From Candidatus Acidiferrum typicum (lineage in GTDB: Bacteria > Acidobacteriota > Terriglobia > Acidiferrales > UBA7541), in the NCBI GenBank assembly GCA_002478115.1, contig DLMH01000187.1:62416-126415 (forward strand): 64,000 nucleotides of DNA, written 5' to 3'. Positions 16,222-25,694 of the stretch are shown piece by piece (positions within the stretch are counted from its first letter, which is position 1; each line of letters opens with the position of its first letter). The position numbers were made by a program, and so were the translations under genes. The notes under the pieces were generated by a model. The model made no database searches and was not told the DNA's origin. It saw nothing but the letters and a program-made list of their open reading frames with translations.

Positions 16222-18495
16222 TCAATAATGGAAACGATAGCGGAATTCAGCGTAGATTTCCCGCGGGTCGTTGTAGTGAAATCCTCCGAACGTCAAACTG
16301 TTGTCCAGCAGCACGCGTCGGTTCCCCACATTCAGCGCGGTCACGGAAACGCTGTATTTCTCAAGGAAGCTTTTCCCCAGCGAAAGATCAATCGTGGTGT
16401 GCTGCGGCAGATAGTTCCCGGGATATTGCGCGTCCTGCATCCCGTTCGTGAACCCTGAGCCGTAGTACACATTCGCCGAAGCGAATGCTTGCCAGGGCAA
16501 GGTTGCGTTAAAACCCAAGTTTAGTGTGTTTCTCTGGTCATGGTCTACGGGGGCATATCCTGGCGGCGGTTCGCATCCCACCGGCGCGGGGTTGGGGCAG
16601 ATCAAGCCTCCCGTGAAGGGCCCCTCTGCCTGCGCGATTTGATTCGCGTAGGCCAGGTGAAACTGGCCGCGGTGCCAAAGGCGCGGGGACCGCAGCGTGA
16701 GTTCCCAAGTTTGAATCAATGCCTGATACCACGTGAGTGGCCAGAAGAGGTTTGATTCACCGATATTGCTGTGATCCAGCCAATTCTGTGCCTTTGTTTG
16801 AAAATGATCTGCGTCAAGAGCCCAGCCGTGAAAGGGGATCGTGACGCCAAACTGGTACTCTTCATCCCGCTCACCGTGCAGCGGAGCGAAAGTCAGATTC
16901 TGACTGTTTGCTAAATCCAGCAGCGGGCCGGTGGCCGTCAATAGCGGCGGGGGTTGGTAAAAGTGGCCATAGAAGGCGTGAAAGACCCAATTCAGACGCG
17001 GGACCTTTACGGCCATGCCAAACCGTGGGTCCACCTCATTTTCCACAATATCCGCCGTAAAGTGCGATTGGCGAAAGCCGGCGATTAATGTCAGCCACGG
17101 CGTCACCTTGAATTTGTCGCTGACAAATATTTCCTCGAGTCCCCCCGTGATGGAAGCCGAGGAGGGGGGGAAGTTTTGGCTGCCATCCGTGAATAGGTTG
17201 TAGAAGTAGTTGCTCTGGGGCTGCGCGAATCCGTACACGCCGGCCTGAATGTCGTTTTTCCAAACGTTTGCGTTCACGGCCGCCTGTAACCCACCATAAT
17301 TGGAAGTCTGATCCGCGTTCGTGACGACGGGGTAATCGTTGGGTGAGGCTTCGTAGTTGGCTTTGCTGTAGTGATAAAAGGGTGAAACCGTCAGCAGCAG
17401 GTTTGCATTGAATGTGTGGATCCAGGAGAACGCAACATAGCCGTCGGTTTCGTGCTCGCCATCACGAAGGCTGTAGCTGGGGTATGCCTGATTTCCAGAT
17501 GAGTTGCGATCCGGGTCGTAGGGAATCTGGTAGTAGTCCTGTCGCAAAGACGTGACCAATCGAAATTGGTTCCCGGAATTGGGGTTGTAGATGAAGGACG
17601 CGAATCCCCCATAGCCGTTCTCCGCATCGTGGAAAACTTGCCCAATCGGCGTCTGCAGTCCGTAATCGCTGCGATTTCCGTTTAAACTTGCATAATAGGC
17701 GAAGCGCTCGGTGTGATCGCCGAAATTGATTTGATCGTTCGTTTGGTACCAATTCCCCAAACTCACCACGAGCTCCGCCTCATTGTTCCGCTCAAACCCG
17801 GTTCGCGGCACGATGTTGAAGATTCCGTAGGTACGGTCTCCATAATCGGCTTCGTAGCTGCCTCTTTGAACCTCCAGATAGTCAATGTCCTTCGGGTCGA
17901 TCTGCGGGCCCAGATTCGTGGCGATATTCGTGTTGGGTATCGGGACGCCGTCAATCAGCCAGTCTACCTGGTGGCCTCCTCGCATATGCAACATGTCGTG
18001 CGTCACATAAGCGGCCGGCACGTAGTCGGTGATCATTTGCAAGGCGTTGGTGCGGTCTGCGCCGGGCGTCTGCGCGATGTCCACGCGCGCCACCAGCGTT
18101 GTCGGCGTCACGGAATCGACGTTCGCCACTTCTTCCTGTCCTTCTGCCAAAACAGTTGCGCTCTGATTCACCGAGGCGATCTTGAGTTGAAAATGAAGCG
18201 TTGGCGAGGAAGCCGAAACCACGGTAACCGTTTCCTGCTCGTCCGCAAAGCCGCTTCTTGTCACCGTCACCTGGTAATCGCCCACCGGCACCGCTGTAAA
18301 CAAAAACGCACCATCTTGGTCTGTTTGCGCCGTCTGCGTCCAGTCGGAGGTCGCCGACTTCAGCTTCACCGCCGCGTCGGCCACTGGTCGGTGCTGCGGA
18401 TCGTGCACGACGCCACGCACCGTTCCAAATATGGTGGCAAACACTCCGCTCGCAAAAAGAAATACCACTCCCACGACAAGCAAAATTCGCTGCAT
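16222..18495 (-). CDS. TonB-dependent outer-membrane receptor with N-terminal carboxypeptidase-like domain
   Basis: 757 residues from the Met at 18495, preceded by GGAGAAG and opening a signal peptide (MQRILLVVGVVFLFASGVFA). Residues about 24-110 form a carboxypeptidase-regulatory (CarboxypepD) domain (GTVRGVVHDPQHRPVADAAV). The plug follows (VDIAQTPGADRTNALQMITD, MRGGHQVDWLIDGVPIPN, VQRGSYEADYGDRTYG), then a beta-barrel ending in FRYRFHY with a terminal aromatic, as in outer-membrane porins. Acidobacteria and Bacteroidota carry many such receptors. The flanking Cys/His-rich and CusF-like genes suggest a copper or related metal-complex substrate (inference). No TonB box was identified. Confidence 0.9.
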   Translation of the reverse strand: MQRILLVVGVVFLFASGVFATIFGTVRGVVHDPQHRPVADAAVKLKSATSDWTQTAQTDQDGAFLFTAVPVGDYQVTVTRSGFADEQETVTVVSASSPTLHFQLKIASVNQSATVLAEGQEEVANVDSVTPTTLVARVDIAQTPGADRTNALQMITDYVPAAYVTHDMLHMRGGHQVDWLIDGVPIPNTNIATNLGPQIDPKDIDYLEVQRGSYEADYGDRTYGIFNIVPRTGFERNNEAELVVSLGNWYQTNDQINFGDHTERFAYYASLNGNRSDYGLQTPIGQVFHDAENGYGGFASFIYNPNSGNQFRLVTSLRQDYYQIPYDPDRNSSGNQAYPSYSLRDGEHETDGYVAFSWIHTFNANLLLTVSPFYHYSKANYEASPNDYPVVTNADQTSNYGGLQAAVNANVWKNDIQAGVYGFAQPQSNYFYNLFTDGSQNFPPSSASITGGLEEIFVSDKFKVTPWLTLIAGFRQSHFTADIVENEVDPRFGMAVKVPRLNWVFHAFYGHFYQPPPLLTATGPLLDLANSQNLTFAPLHGERDEEYQFGVTIPFHGWALDADHFQTKAQNWLDHSNIGESNLFWPLTWYQALIQTWELTLRSPRLWHRGQFHLAYANQIAQAEGPFTGGLICPNPAPVGCEPPPGYAPVDHDQRNTLNLGFNATLPWQAFASANVYYGSGFTNGMQDAQYPGNYLPQHTTIDLSLGKSFLEKYSVSVTALNVGNRRVLLDNSLTFGGFHYNDPREIYAEFRYRFHY

Positions 18496-18585
18496 CTTAA
18501 ATTCTTCTCCGTTTAAGGGCGGAAACATCCGCGGCGAGTCGCTCGGACCCGGAACATTTTCCATTTCACGAAAGTAAGCGGGGAA

Positions 18586-19026
18586 TTACAGGGAGAGGAG
18601 AGGCATGCGAGGAGGGGGAGACGGGGGCGCGAACGATTGCACAAATTCCGTCGCCGCAAAGTTACTGGGTGCAGTTGTGGCCTTGGAAGGGAGGCAAATG
18701 GTTGCGGGCTCCGGCATCACAAAAATCGCTGGTGTCGCCAGGATTTGACTGTTTTCCTGACAGCAGGCCATCGAGCAGTTGCTCAAGCCGCTTCCGCCAT
18801 GGTGCTCGCAGTCCATTGGCGTTTCCTCTGCACCAGTCTGCTGCGGCCTGTCAGCATCTGGTTTCGAGTGTCGGTGCGCCATGCACATGCCGCCCTTACA
18901 ACAGTCCATTCCATCCGCCTGCCAAGCCATCGCCCACAGCGGCGTCCACAATAGGATCACCGCCAGCAGGCACACCCACGCCCCCAGTTTTCCCGGAGCG
19001 ATAGGAACGTGGCGCCTCGTCTTCAT
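18586..19026 (-). CDS. Secreted Cys/His/Met-rich protein, probable metal binder
   Basis: 146 residues from the Met at 19026; a longer start at 19122 would place the signal segment internally. Residues about 13-35 are a hydrophobic export signal (AWVCLLAVILLWTPLWAMAW). The mature part has DCCKGGMCMAHRH, CEHHGG and NCSMACCQEN: clustered Cys, His and Met pairs suited to soft-metal binding. The C-terminus is Pro-rich (APPSPPPRMP). No family name is recognised. It is the first gene of a three-gene minus-strand unit with the TonB receptor and CusF-like protein, pointing to copper sensing or sequestration (inference). Confidence 0.72.
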   Translation of the reverse strand: MKTRRHVPIAPGKLGAWVCLLAVILLWTPLWAMAWQADGMDCCKGGMCMAHRHSKPDADRPQQTGAEETPMDCEHHGGSGLSNCSMACCQENSQILATPAIFVMPEPATICLPSKATTAPSNFAATEFVQSFAPPSPPPRMPLLSL

Positions 19027-19172
19027 TCTTGAGACCCAGAGGATACCCCAACTCCCGCGCTCTCTCCAAACCAAATAACAGGAAAGCACAGCCGGCGCCG
19101 CATCATCCTCCAAGCGCCGCAATCCACTGGCATTTCTTGACTTACTCCCCCCGCGAGCCGCAAACTCATTTT

Positions 19173-19592
19173 ATGCCCCACACTTATATTCAATTTGACT
19201 TCGCAAAAGACGAGGAAAAGGCGCAACAGGCGCGCCACAAACTCGAGGGTTGGAAGCAAGCCTACCGTCTCGACAAAAAACTCCTCTTCAAATTTGAACG
19301 CATCGCCGCCGCTGCTCCTGCTGAAGACAGCGCCAATCCCGGCAAAACCGAAAAGCCTGACAAGCCCAAAGGGAAGGGCAAAGACAGTCCTGAAGCTCCC
19401 CCAGCCACACCCTCCGAAACCGTCAAGCTCCTCGTGCGTCTCGACTTTTCCAACCACGAAAAACTCTCTGGCCAGCGCTGGCTTGACAGGATTCCTTCCG
19501 AGGAACCATTTCAGGGCGCTTTGCCCACCATCGTCAAACCCGCCGACGCGCTCTTCGCCGATACCGAAAAGCACTTTGACGACCTGGTATAG
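19173..19592 (+). CDS. Conserved-looking hypothetical protein with a charged linker
   Basis: 139 residues from the ATG at 19173; an earlier in-frame start at 19029 only adds low-complexity residues. The N-terminal part (PHTYIQFDFAKDEEKAQQARHKLEGWKQAYRLDKKLLFKFER) and the C-terminal part (VKLLVRLDFSNHEKLSGQRWLDRIP) look globular. They are joined by a Lys/Pro/Glu-rich linker (residues about 50-88). No signal peptide or known motif. It stands alone, 110 bases before the E1 gene. Confidence 0.65.
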   Translation: MPHTYIQFDFAKDEEKAQQARHKLEGWKQAYRLDKKLLFKFERIAAAAPAEDSANPGKTEKPDKPKGKGKDSPEAPPATPSETVKLLVRLDFSNHEKLSGQRWLDRIPSEEPFQGALPTIVKPADALFADTEKHFDDLV

Positions 19593-19650
19593 TACTGCCG
19601 TTTGCGGTGTAGCCACCCCGCTTTCCTATCGATTCGCCGCCCTCGTCCGG

Positions 19651-19656
19651 TATAAT
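19651..19656 (+). promoter_or_regulatory. Candidate -10 element of the fused E1 gene
   Basis: Perfect TATAAT, 48 bases before the start codon of the 2-oxoacid dehydrogenase gene. No convincing -35 box is present. Confidence 0.4.
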
Positions 19657-19703
19657 ACAAATTCGCGCGTAAACTACTCCTCCCCATCACGAGGGCGAAC
19701 CGA

Positions 19704-21860
19704 ATGTCCGTACAAACTCGCGTGAAGATCGCCAAGCTGGAATCGTCCAAGTACCACGGCCTCGACCGCGACACTCTCGTCCGCCTCTACCGCACCATGT
19801 ATCTCTCGCGGCGCCTCGACGACCGCGAAATTCAGCTCAAGCGTCAGAGCAAAATCTATTTCCAGATCTCCAGCGCCGGTCATGAAGCCGTCACCGCCGC
19901 TGCCGGCCTTCTCCTGCGTCCCGGTGTGGACTGGCTCTACCCCTACTATCGCGACCGCGCTCTCTGCCTCATGCTCGGTGTCACACCTCTCGACACTCTC
20001 CTCCAAGCCGTCGGCGCGAAGGATGATCCCAGCTCCGGTGGACGCCAGATGCCCTCCCACTGGGGCCATCCGAAATGGAACGTCGTCAGCAGGTCCTCCT
20101 GCACCGGCACGCAGTTTCTCCACGCCGCTGGCGCTGCGGAAGCAACGCTCTACTACGAGCATCGCCATAAAGCCCTCGAGCAAGCGCAACAGGCCCCGCT
20201 GGGGGAAAACGTCAATTATCAACCCGAAGAGATCGTCTACGTCTCCTCCGGCGATGGCGCCACCAGCGAAGGCGAATTCTGGGAATCGCTCAACGTCGCC
20301 TGCGCCAAGAAACTTCCCCTTTTCTATCTCATCGAGGACAACGGTTACGCCATCTCTGTTCCCGTCGAAGTGCAAACCGCCGGTGGCAGCATTTCCCGGC
20401 TGGTCAAAGGTTTTCCCGGCCTGCACATCGCCGAATGCGACGGCACTGACCCGCTGGAAAGCTACGCCGTCTGCAAGGAAGCCGTCACCTACGCCCGCGA
20501 ACGCCGCGGCCCCGCGCTTGTACACGCCCGCGTCACGCGTCCCTACTCCCACTCGCTTTCCGACGACGAAAAGCTCTATAAGACTCCCGAAGAGCGCGAA
20601 GCCGAAGCTCGCCGCGATCCGCTCTCCAAGTTTTCGCTCTTCCTCATTCGCGAAGGCCTTCTCGATCAGAAAGAGATTGAATCCCTCGAAGCCCAGGTCG
20701 ATCGCGAAGTCCGCGAAGCCGCCGATCAGGCCCTCGCCGCCGAGCATCCGGAAGTCTCTTCCATTCCGCTGAACATTTATTCTCCGGATATCGACCCCAC
20801 GTCCGCGAGCTTCGCCACCGAGCCGACATTCCAGGCCGCTCCCAAGACCATGGTCGAAATGGTCGCCGTCACGCTCCATGATGAGATGGCGCGCGATGAA
20901 CGCATCGTCGTCTTCGGTGAAGATGTCGCCGATGCCAGCCGCGAGGATACTCTCCGCGAATTGAAAGGGAAGGGCGGCGTTTTCAAAGCCACCGCCGGTT
21001 TACAGCGCAAATACGGCTCCGATCGCGTCTTCAATACGCCTATCGCGGAAGCCAGCATCGTTGGCCGCGCTATCGGCATGGCCATCCGAGGCCTGAAGCC
21101 CGTCGCGGAAATCCAGTTCTTCGATTACATCTGGCCGGCCATGATGCAGATTCGCGATGAACTCTGCGTCCTTCGCTGGCGCTCCAACGGCGCCTTCAAG
21201 TGTCCTGCCGTCATTCGCGTGGCCATCGGTGGCTACCTTACCGGTGGCGCCGTCTATCACAGCCAGAGCGGCGAATCGATCTTCACGCATTGCCCCGGCT
21301 TGCGCGTTGTCATGCCTTCCACCGCGCTCGATGTCGCCGGCCTGCTGCGCACCGCCATTCGCTGCGACGATCCGGTGATGTTCCTCGAACACAAACACCT
21401 GTACCGCCAGCCCTACAATCGCTCCGAATACCCCGGCCCGGACTTCACCATTCCTTTCGGCAAAGCCCGCCTGGTCAAGGAAGGCGAACAGGTCAGCATC
21501 ATCACCTACGGTGCCGTCGTTCGTCGTGCGGAAGTAGCCGCTGCGGCCCTGCAGCGCGAAGGCATTTCCGTCGAAATCCTCGATCTTCGCTCGCTCTCTC
21601 CCTACGACTGGGAAGCCATCGCTGCCACCGTGCGCAAAACGCACCGCGTCATCGTTGCTCACGAAGACATGATGAGCTGGGGCTACGGCGCCGAAATCGC
21701 CGCGCGCATCGCCGAAGAACTTTTCGCTGAGCTGGACGCTCCCATCAAGCGTGTCGCCGCCATGGACACCTTTTGCGCCTATCATCCCAAGCTGGAAGAC
21801 GCCATCCTCCCCCAAACCGACGACCTCACCGCCGCCGTCCACCTCCTCCTCGCCTACTAA
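19704..21860 (+). CDS. 2-oxoisovalerate-type dehydrogenase E1, alpha and beta subunits fused
   Basis: 718 residues. Residues 1-350 are an E1-alpha domain: [17 protein letters not shown], the thiamine-diphosphate motif [10 protein letters not shown]...NGYAIS at about 188-225, and the phosphorylation-loop-like [11 protein letters not shown]. Residues about 385-718 are E1-beta: [61 protein letters not shown] and [19 protein letters not shown]. The enzyme decarboxylates branched 2-oxoacids and loads the E2 lipoyl domain, making branched acyl-CoA starters for iso-fatty acids. The subunits are separate in many bacteria; the one-chain form occurs in Acidobacteria and Bacteroidota. No E2 or E3 gene is adjacent. 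Confidence 0.92.
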   Translation: MSVQTRVKIAKLESSKYHGLDRDTLVRLYRTMYLSRRLDDREIQLKRQSKIYFQISSAGHEAVTAAAGLLLRPGVDWLYPYYRDRALCLMLGVTPLDTLLQAVGAKDDPSSGGRQMPSHWGHPKWNVVSRSSCTGTQFLHAAGAAEATLYYEHRHKALEQAQQAPLGENVNYQPEEIVYVSSGDGATSEGEFWESLNVACAKKLPLFYLIEDNGYAISVPVEVQTAGGSISRLVKGFPGLHIAECDGTDPLESYAVCKEAVTYARERRGPALVHARVTRPYSHSLSDDEKLYKTPEEREAEARRDPLSKFSLFLIREGLLDQKEIESLEAQVDREVREAADQALAAEHPEVSSIPLNIYSPDIDPTSASFATEPTFQAAPKTMVEMVAVTLHDEMARDERIVVFGEDVADASREDTLRELKGKGGVFKATAGLQRKYGSDRVFNTPIAEASIVGRAIGMAIRGLKPVAEIQFFDYIWPAMMQIRDELCVLRWRSNGAFKCPAVIRVAIGGYLTGGAVYHSQSGESIFTHCPGLRVVMPSTALDVAGLLRTAIRCDDPVMFLEHKHLYRQPYNRSEYPGPDFTIPFGKARLVKEGEQVSIITYGAVVRRAEVAAAALQREGISVEILDLRSLSPYDWEAIAATVRKTHRVIVAHEDMMSWGYGAEIAARIAEELFAELDAPIKRVAAMDTFCAYHPKLEDAILPQTDDLTAAVHLLLAY

Positions 21861-21914
21861 CCGCCTTTGCCTGTGTACTGCTCGATCCCGCAAGCTCTCC
21901 GCGTCTTGGCCTAA

Positions 21915-22059
21915 CTTGGAGTGCGGCGCCTTGGCGCCGCTTTTACAACTGCAAGCCCCGCCAGCAAACCACAATTCCCCCACCCGCCATCCCCCAGGCA
22001 CAATCACTGCAATTTTTATCCGCACCGTGGCACAGTCACTCCTGACTGTGCTCTTGGGT
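21915..22059. repeat. Composite dispersed repeat, family A followed by family B
   Basis: Family A at 21915-21946 (here GGCGCCTTGGCGCC as the hairpin) and family B at 22027-22059, joined by an 80-base linker that closely matches the linker of the 25466 copy (AACTGCAAGCCCCGCCA and CAAACCACAATTC). It occupies most of the gap between the E1 and PspC genes. Confidence 0.78.
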
Positions 22060-22157
22060 TTGCCTTTTCTCGGGTTTGCTCCCCCGGAAACATTTTCCTC
22101 CCCTTTTTCGTATATACGTTTAGAATCCATTCGATACCGCTCTGTGGGGGGTACCTC

Positions 22158-22496
22158 ATGCTTTGCTCATCTTGTCAGAAGGAAATCGCCCCAGGTTCCA
22201 AGTTCTGCTACAACTGTGGCGCAAAACAGTCTGATACGGCCGCTGCGGGCGCTCCTCCCTCCGTCGCCGCACCCAAGCGCTTGATGCGCTCCAGCAGGGA
22301 CAAGAAAATCGGTGGTGTCTGTGCCGGCCTTGCCGATTATTTCGATCTTGATCCCACGCTGGTTCGCGTGGTTTGGCTCTTGGCCATTTTCTTCGCTGGC
22401 ACCGGCTTCCTGGTTTACCTGGTTCTGTGGATTGTGCTTCCGGTTGCGCCCGCGACCCTGCCAATCACTGTGCCGGGGTCTCCCGCGCAAGTTTGA
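22158..22496 (+). CDS. Zinc-ribbon plus PspC-domain membrane protein
   Basis: 112 residues from the ATG at 22158. Residues 3-20 are a zinc ribbon ([19 protein letters not shown]). Residues about 43-100 form a PspC domain: [52 protein letters not shown], with one to two membrane segments. PspC-domain proteins take part in envelope-stress responses, but a lone zinc-ribbon-PspC protein need not belong to a Psp system, and no pspA or pspB is nearby. Inner membrane. Confidence 0.85.
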   Translation: MLCSSCQKEIAPGSKFCYNCGAKQSDTAAAGAPPSVAAPKRLMRSSRDKKIGGVCAGLADYFDLDPTLVRVVWLLAIFFAGTGFLVYLVLWIVLPVAPATLPITVPGSPAQV

Positions 22497-22569
22497 CGGT
22501 CTGGCAGCGGCACGCCTCACCTATCCAAAATCCGTCATTCCGCCTGCCCGGAGCGGAGGTACGGTTCTC

Positions 22570-22592
22570 CATCGCACGTTTTTTGTGCGATG
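22570..22592. terminator. Hairpin with T-rich loop between convergent genes
   Basis: CATCGCAC and GTGCGATG form a perfect 8-bp stem around a GTTTTTT loop, between the convergent PspC and DoxX genes. No T-run follows on either side, so terminator function is a guess from position. Confidence 0.35.
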
Positions 22593-22620
22593 AATCCCTC
22601 TGCGACTTCCGAATTCACAC

Positions 22621-23058
22621 TTACTCCTTGCCGCTCTTCGCTACCCGTCTCTTCTTCCCGCCATCTCCAAAGATCAAATAATCCATCGACACGGCCCCCG
22701 CTCCCACCGTAGCCAGCGCAAAACACGCCGCCCCCACAGCCAGCGGGAATTCATAATCTTTCACCGCCATGTATCCGTGGCCGCTGTGTACTTTCCAGAT
22801 CGCCACGCCCATCTCAATCGCCAGCAGCAACGCCACCGGCCTCGTGAACAATCCCAGCACCAGCAACACCGCACCGAACCCCTCCAGGATTCCCGCCACC
22901 GGCACAAGGTAGCCCGGCAGCCCGTGCATCACGAAAAACTCCCCCATTCCCGCGTTCGCGTGTACCAGTTTGGGATATCCGTGATACACAAAGATGATTC
23001 CCAGGCACACGCGCAACACCAGCAACGCCAACGGCTGCACTCCATTCAAAAACTTCAT
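22621..23058 (-). CDS. DoxX-family membrane protein
   Basis: 145 residues, four hydrophobic segments. LVLRVCLGIIFVYHGYPKL, GILEGFGAVLLVLGLFTRPVALLLAIEMGVAIWKVH and FPLAVGAACFALATVGAG match the DoxX family, small inner-membrane proteins often linked to redox or thiol stress. The C-terminus is Lys-rich and cytoplasmic (KKRRVAKSGKE). It stands alone on the minus strand and faces away from phosphofructokinase; their shared 138-base upstream region probably holds both promoters. Confidence 0.85.
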   Translation of the reverse strand: MKFLNGVQPLALLVLRVCLGIIFVYHGYPKLVHANAGMGEFFVMHGLPGYLVPVAGILEGFGAVLLVLGLFTRPVALLLAIEMGVAIWKVHSGHGYMAVKDYEFPLAVGAACFALATVGAGAVSMDYLIFGDGGKKRRVAKSGKE

Positions 23059-23196
23059 TTTGATCCCCCTGTGTCTCCCACCTTACTTTCGTTCTTGTTG
23101 CCTTTCCACACTCACACTGGTGCGCTGTGTCACGTCGGCTACGCCTCCAAATCAGGTACAATTTGTCAAGTAGTTAAGTGTCCTCAGCGAGGCTCC

Positions 23197-24285
23197 ATGA
23201 AATCTTCCGTTCGCACCTTGGCCATTGTCAACGGCGGCGGCGACGCGCCAGGTCTAAATCCCGTCATCCGCGCCATCGTTCGCTCCTCCATCTATGAGCA
23301 CAACATGCGCGTCATCGGCATCCGCAACGGTTTCGATGGCCTCATCTGGCCCGAAGGCGCAAAGGAAATGACGGAGGAAACCGTCAGCGGTATTCTTCCG
23401 CGTGGCGGCACCATCCTCGGCACCACCAATCGTGGCAATCCCTTTGCCTACATAACGACCGAAAATGGCCAGGAAGTCGTTCACGACTATTCCGATCTTT
23501 GCATGGATAACGCTCGCCGCCTTGGCATTGAAGCCATGATCGTCATCGGCGGTGACGGCACCCAGCACATCGCCCGCGATTTCTCTCGTCGAGGCGTCAA
23601 CATCGTCGGCGTCCCCAAAACCATTGACAACGATCTCGACGCCACCGAAGTCACTTTCGGTTTTGACACCGCACTCGTCATCGCCACCGAGGCCATCGAC
23701 CGTCTCCACACCACCGCCGAAAGCCATCACCGCGTCATGCTCATCGAACTCATGGGCCGCGACGCTGGCTGGATCGCTCTCCACGCCGGAATCGCCGGTG
23801 GCGCTCACATCATCCTCGTTCCCGAAATCCCCTTTAGTTTCGAGGCTGTTTGTGACGCCGTTCGCGCCCGTGAACTCCGCGGCAAGCACTTCAGCATCAT
23901 TGTCGTCGCCGAAGGCGTAAAGCTCCCCGCTGATGATCCCCAAGGCAAGCCCATCCCCCCCGTCGGCCCCGGCGGAGTTGCCAATGTCATCGCCGATATC
24001 CTGCGCGAAATGCTGCGCAAAGAAATTCGCGTCACCGTCCTGGGTCACGTCCAGCGCGGCGGCTCTCCCACCCCCTTCGACCGCATCCTCGGGACGCGCT
24101 TTGGTGTCGCCGCCACGGATCTCGTCGCCAAGGGTCAATTCGGTCGCATGGTTTGCCTCAAAGCCGGTAAAATGGCTTCTGTGTCTCTCGACGAAGCCCT
24201 GGAAAAAATGAAGTTCATCGAACCCGGCTGCGAAATTGTTCACGCGGCGCGCGCCGTCGGAGCCACTTTCGGGGATAGCGAATGA
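23197..24285 (+). CDS. pfkA: 6-phosphofructokinase
   Basis: 362 residues from the ATG at 23197, after GCGAGG. Motifs: NGGGDAPGLNPVIRAIV (nucleotide loop), GGDGTQ at about 116-121, PKTIDNDL at about 138, ELMGRDAGWIALHAGIA and VLGHVQRGGSPTPFDR. The Gly in GGDG is typical of ATP-users, while the Lys in PKTIDND is the residue of pyrophosphate-users, so it belongs to the mixed-signature clade whose donor cannot be assigned with certainty from these two positions. It is longer than the 320-residue E. coli enzyme by inserts such as LPADDPQGKPIPPVGPGG. The stop overlaps the next start (ATGA), so the two genes are translationally coupled. Confidence 0.93.
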   Translation: MKSSVRTLAIVNGGGDAPGLNPVIRAIVRSSIYEHNMRVIGIRNGFDGLIWPEGAKEMTEETVSGILPRGGTILGTTNRGNPFAYITTENGQEVVHDYSDLCMDNARRLGIEAMIVIGGDGTQHIARDFSRRGVNIVGVPKTIDNDLDATEVTFGFDTALVIATEAIDRLHTTAESHHRVMLIELMGRDAGWIALHAGIAGGAHIILVPEIPFSFEAVCDAVRARELRGKHFSIIVVAEGVKLPADDPQGKPIPPVGPGGVANVIADILREMLRKEIRVTVLGHVQRGGSPTPFDRILGTRFGVAATDLVAKGQFGRMVCLKAGKMASVSLDEALEKMKFIEPGCEIVHAARAVGATFGDSE

Positions 24286-25328
24286 AGCGAAAGCTTCTCG
24301 TTGCCGTGCCGATTCTGTGTCTCGTGGCCCTGCTGGCGTGGTTCTTCCGGCCAAAACACGAGTCCCTCGGTGTTGCCTATGTCAGCGAACGCAGTGTCAC
24401 TCTCTGGAGTGGCGTCGCTCAGGTTCGCGAACAGCTTGGGGTGCTTCTCTATGGGGACCGCGTCGAAGTCCTCGCCCGCCGCAACGACAACGTCAAAGTG
24501 CGCACCGCCGCTGGCGTCACCGGATGGGTTGATGGCCGCTATTTGACGGAGCCGGAACTCTGGCAGCGCAGCGCGAAACTCCTCGAGCAAGCCAAATTCT
24601 TGCCCGTCCAGGCTCGCGGCCGCACCAAGACCACCACCAATCTTCGCGTTGCCCCGGGCAGGACCGAGCCGCGCCTCTATCAGTTCGGCCGCGGCGCCGA
24701 ACTCGAAATCTTGGGCCGTGCGGTTGCCGATTGGGTGCCGGTCTCCGACGAAAAGGATACCTCCGGCGACGCCGAAGAAACGAAGCAGGAAGACTGGTTT
24801 CTCGTTCGTGGTGTCGCCACGCGCCCTCCTGGCGAAGGCGTCGTGCGCAATTCCGCCATCACCACCACAACGCAGCCCGGCGATCAGACCATTCCCATCG
24901 CGGGCTGGGTCATCGCGCGCTTCGTATCCCTTGATGTACCGGATGCTGTCCGGGAAGGCACCAATTCCGCCAACGTGCGTCCCCTGGCCTGGTTTGAGCT
25001 GAATCGCGTCACCGATCCCGATGGCGATCATCCGCAATATCTGGTTGCCGGCACCCGCAGCCCGGAAGGACAGCCCTGCGACTTCACCACGCTTCGAGTT
25101 TTCACCTGGAACGCCAGGAAATCCCGCTATGAAACCGCTTATATTGAAAATAATCTCTGCGGCGCCTTCCCCATCCAGGTCGGCAAAGGCCCCAAGGGTG
25201 AGCCCGAATTTCGTTTCCACGTCATGGATGACGCCAAGGAAGAGCGCGCCTATCACCTCAACCAAACCGTAGTCCGCCGCATCCGCGAAGAAAATCCTTC
25301 CAAGAAAACTCACGCTTCTCACCACTGA
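24282..25328 (+). CDS. Membrane-anchored protein with two bacterial SH3 domains
   Basis: 348 residues; residues 5-22 (LLVAVPILCLVALLAWFF) are an uncleaved anchor or signal. Two SH3-type modules follow: about 28-85 (VAYVSERSVTLWSGV...GDRVEVLARRNDNVKVRTAAGVTGWVDGRYL) and about 112-220 (TTTNLRVAPGRTEPRLYQFGRGAELEILGRAVADWVPV...WVIARFV), the second interrupted by an acidic insert. The C-terminal 120 residues, with two cysteines, are unrecognised. Bacterial SH3 modules often bind cell-wall peptides. The 4-base overlap with pfkA shows co-translation, but a functional link to glycolysis is not evident. Confidence 0.8.
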   Translation: MKRKLLVAVPILCLVALLAWFFRPKHESLGVAYVSERSVTLWSGVAQVREQLGVLLYGDRVEVLARRNDNVKVRTAAGVTGWVDGRYLTEPELWQRSAKLLEQAKFLPVQARGRTKTTTNLRVAPGRTEPRLYQFGRGAELEILGRAVADWVPVSDEKDTSGDAEETKQEDWFLVRGVATRPPGEGVVRNSAITTTTQPGDQTIPIAGWVIARFVSLDVPDAVREGTNSANVRPLAWFELNRVTDPDGDHPQYLVAGTRSPEGQPCDFTTLRVFTWNARKSRYETAYIENNLCGAFPIQVGKGPKGEPEFRFHVMDDAKEERAYHLNQTVVRRIREENPSKKTHASHH

Positions 25329-25465
25329 CCACCGTCGCTCCTGTAGCGGCCGCCTTCTGAGGCGGGCGCCTTCGTCCCTTCTCCCGTAAGGGCGCAGGAC
25401 TCTTTTCCCTGAGCCGCGAAGGGCGGTGCCCCAAGTTCGCAAGATCTCTGCGGCTTCTCGGCTAA

Positions 25466-25610
25466 TTTGGAGTGCGGCGCCTTGGCGCCGCTTTCACAAC
25501 TTCAAGCCCCGCCAACAAACCACAATTCCTCCACCCGCTGCCCTCGACCTGCGCTCACTGCAGTTTTTCTCCGCACGGTGGCACAGTCACTCCTGACTGT
25601 GTTCTTGGGT
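25466..25610. repeat. Composite dispersed repeat, family A followed by family B
   Basis: Family A at 25466-25496 (GGCGCCTTGGCGCC hairpin) and family B at 25578-25610, nearly identical to the 21915 copy including the linker. Upstream, 25340-25430 holds further fragments (GCGGCCGCCTTCTGAGGC and CCCTGAGCCGCGAAGGG) also seen near 33450 and 33405. No gene is visible in the 366-base gap. Confidence 0.78.
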
Positions 25611-25694
25611 TTTCCTCTGTAGCGAGCGCCTTTGCCTTCTCGCCCCGCCCGCGCGCTCCATCCCCTGTGCTAAATTACCTTGTCGAGAACTCCC

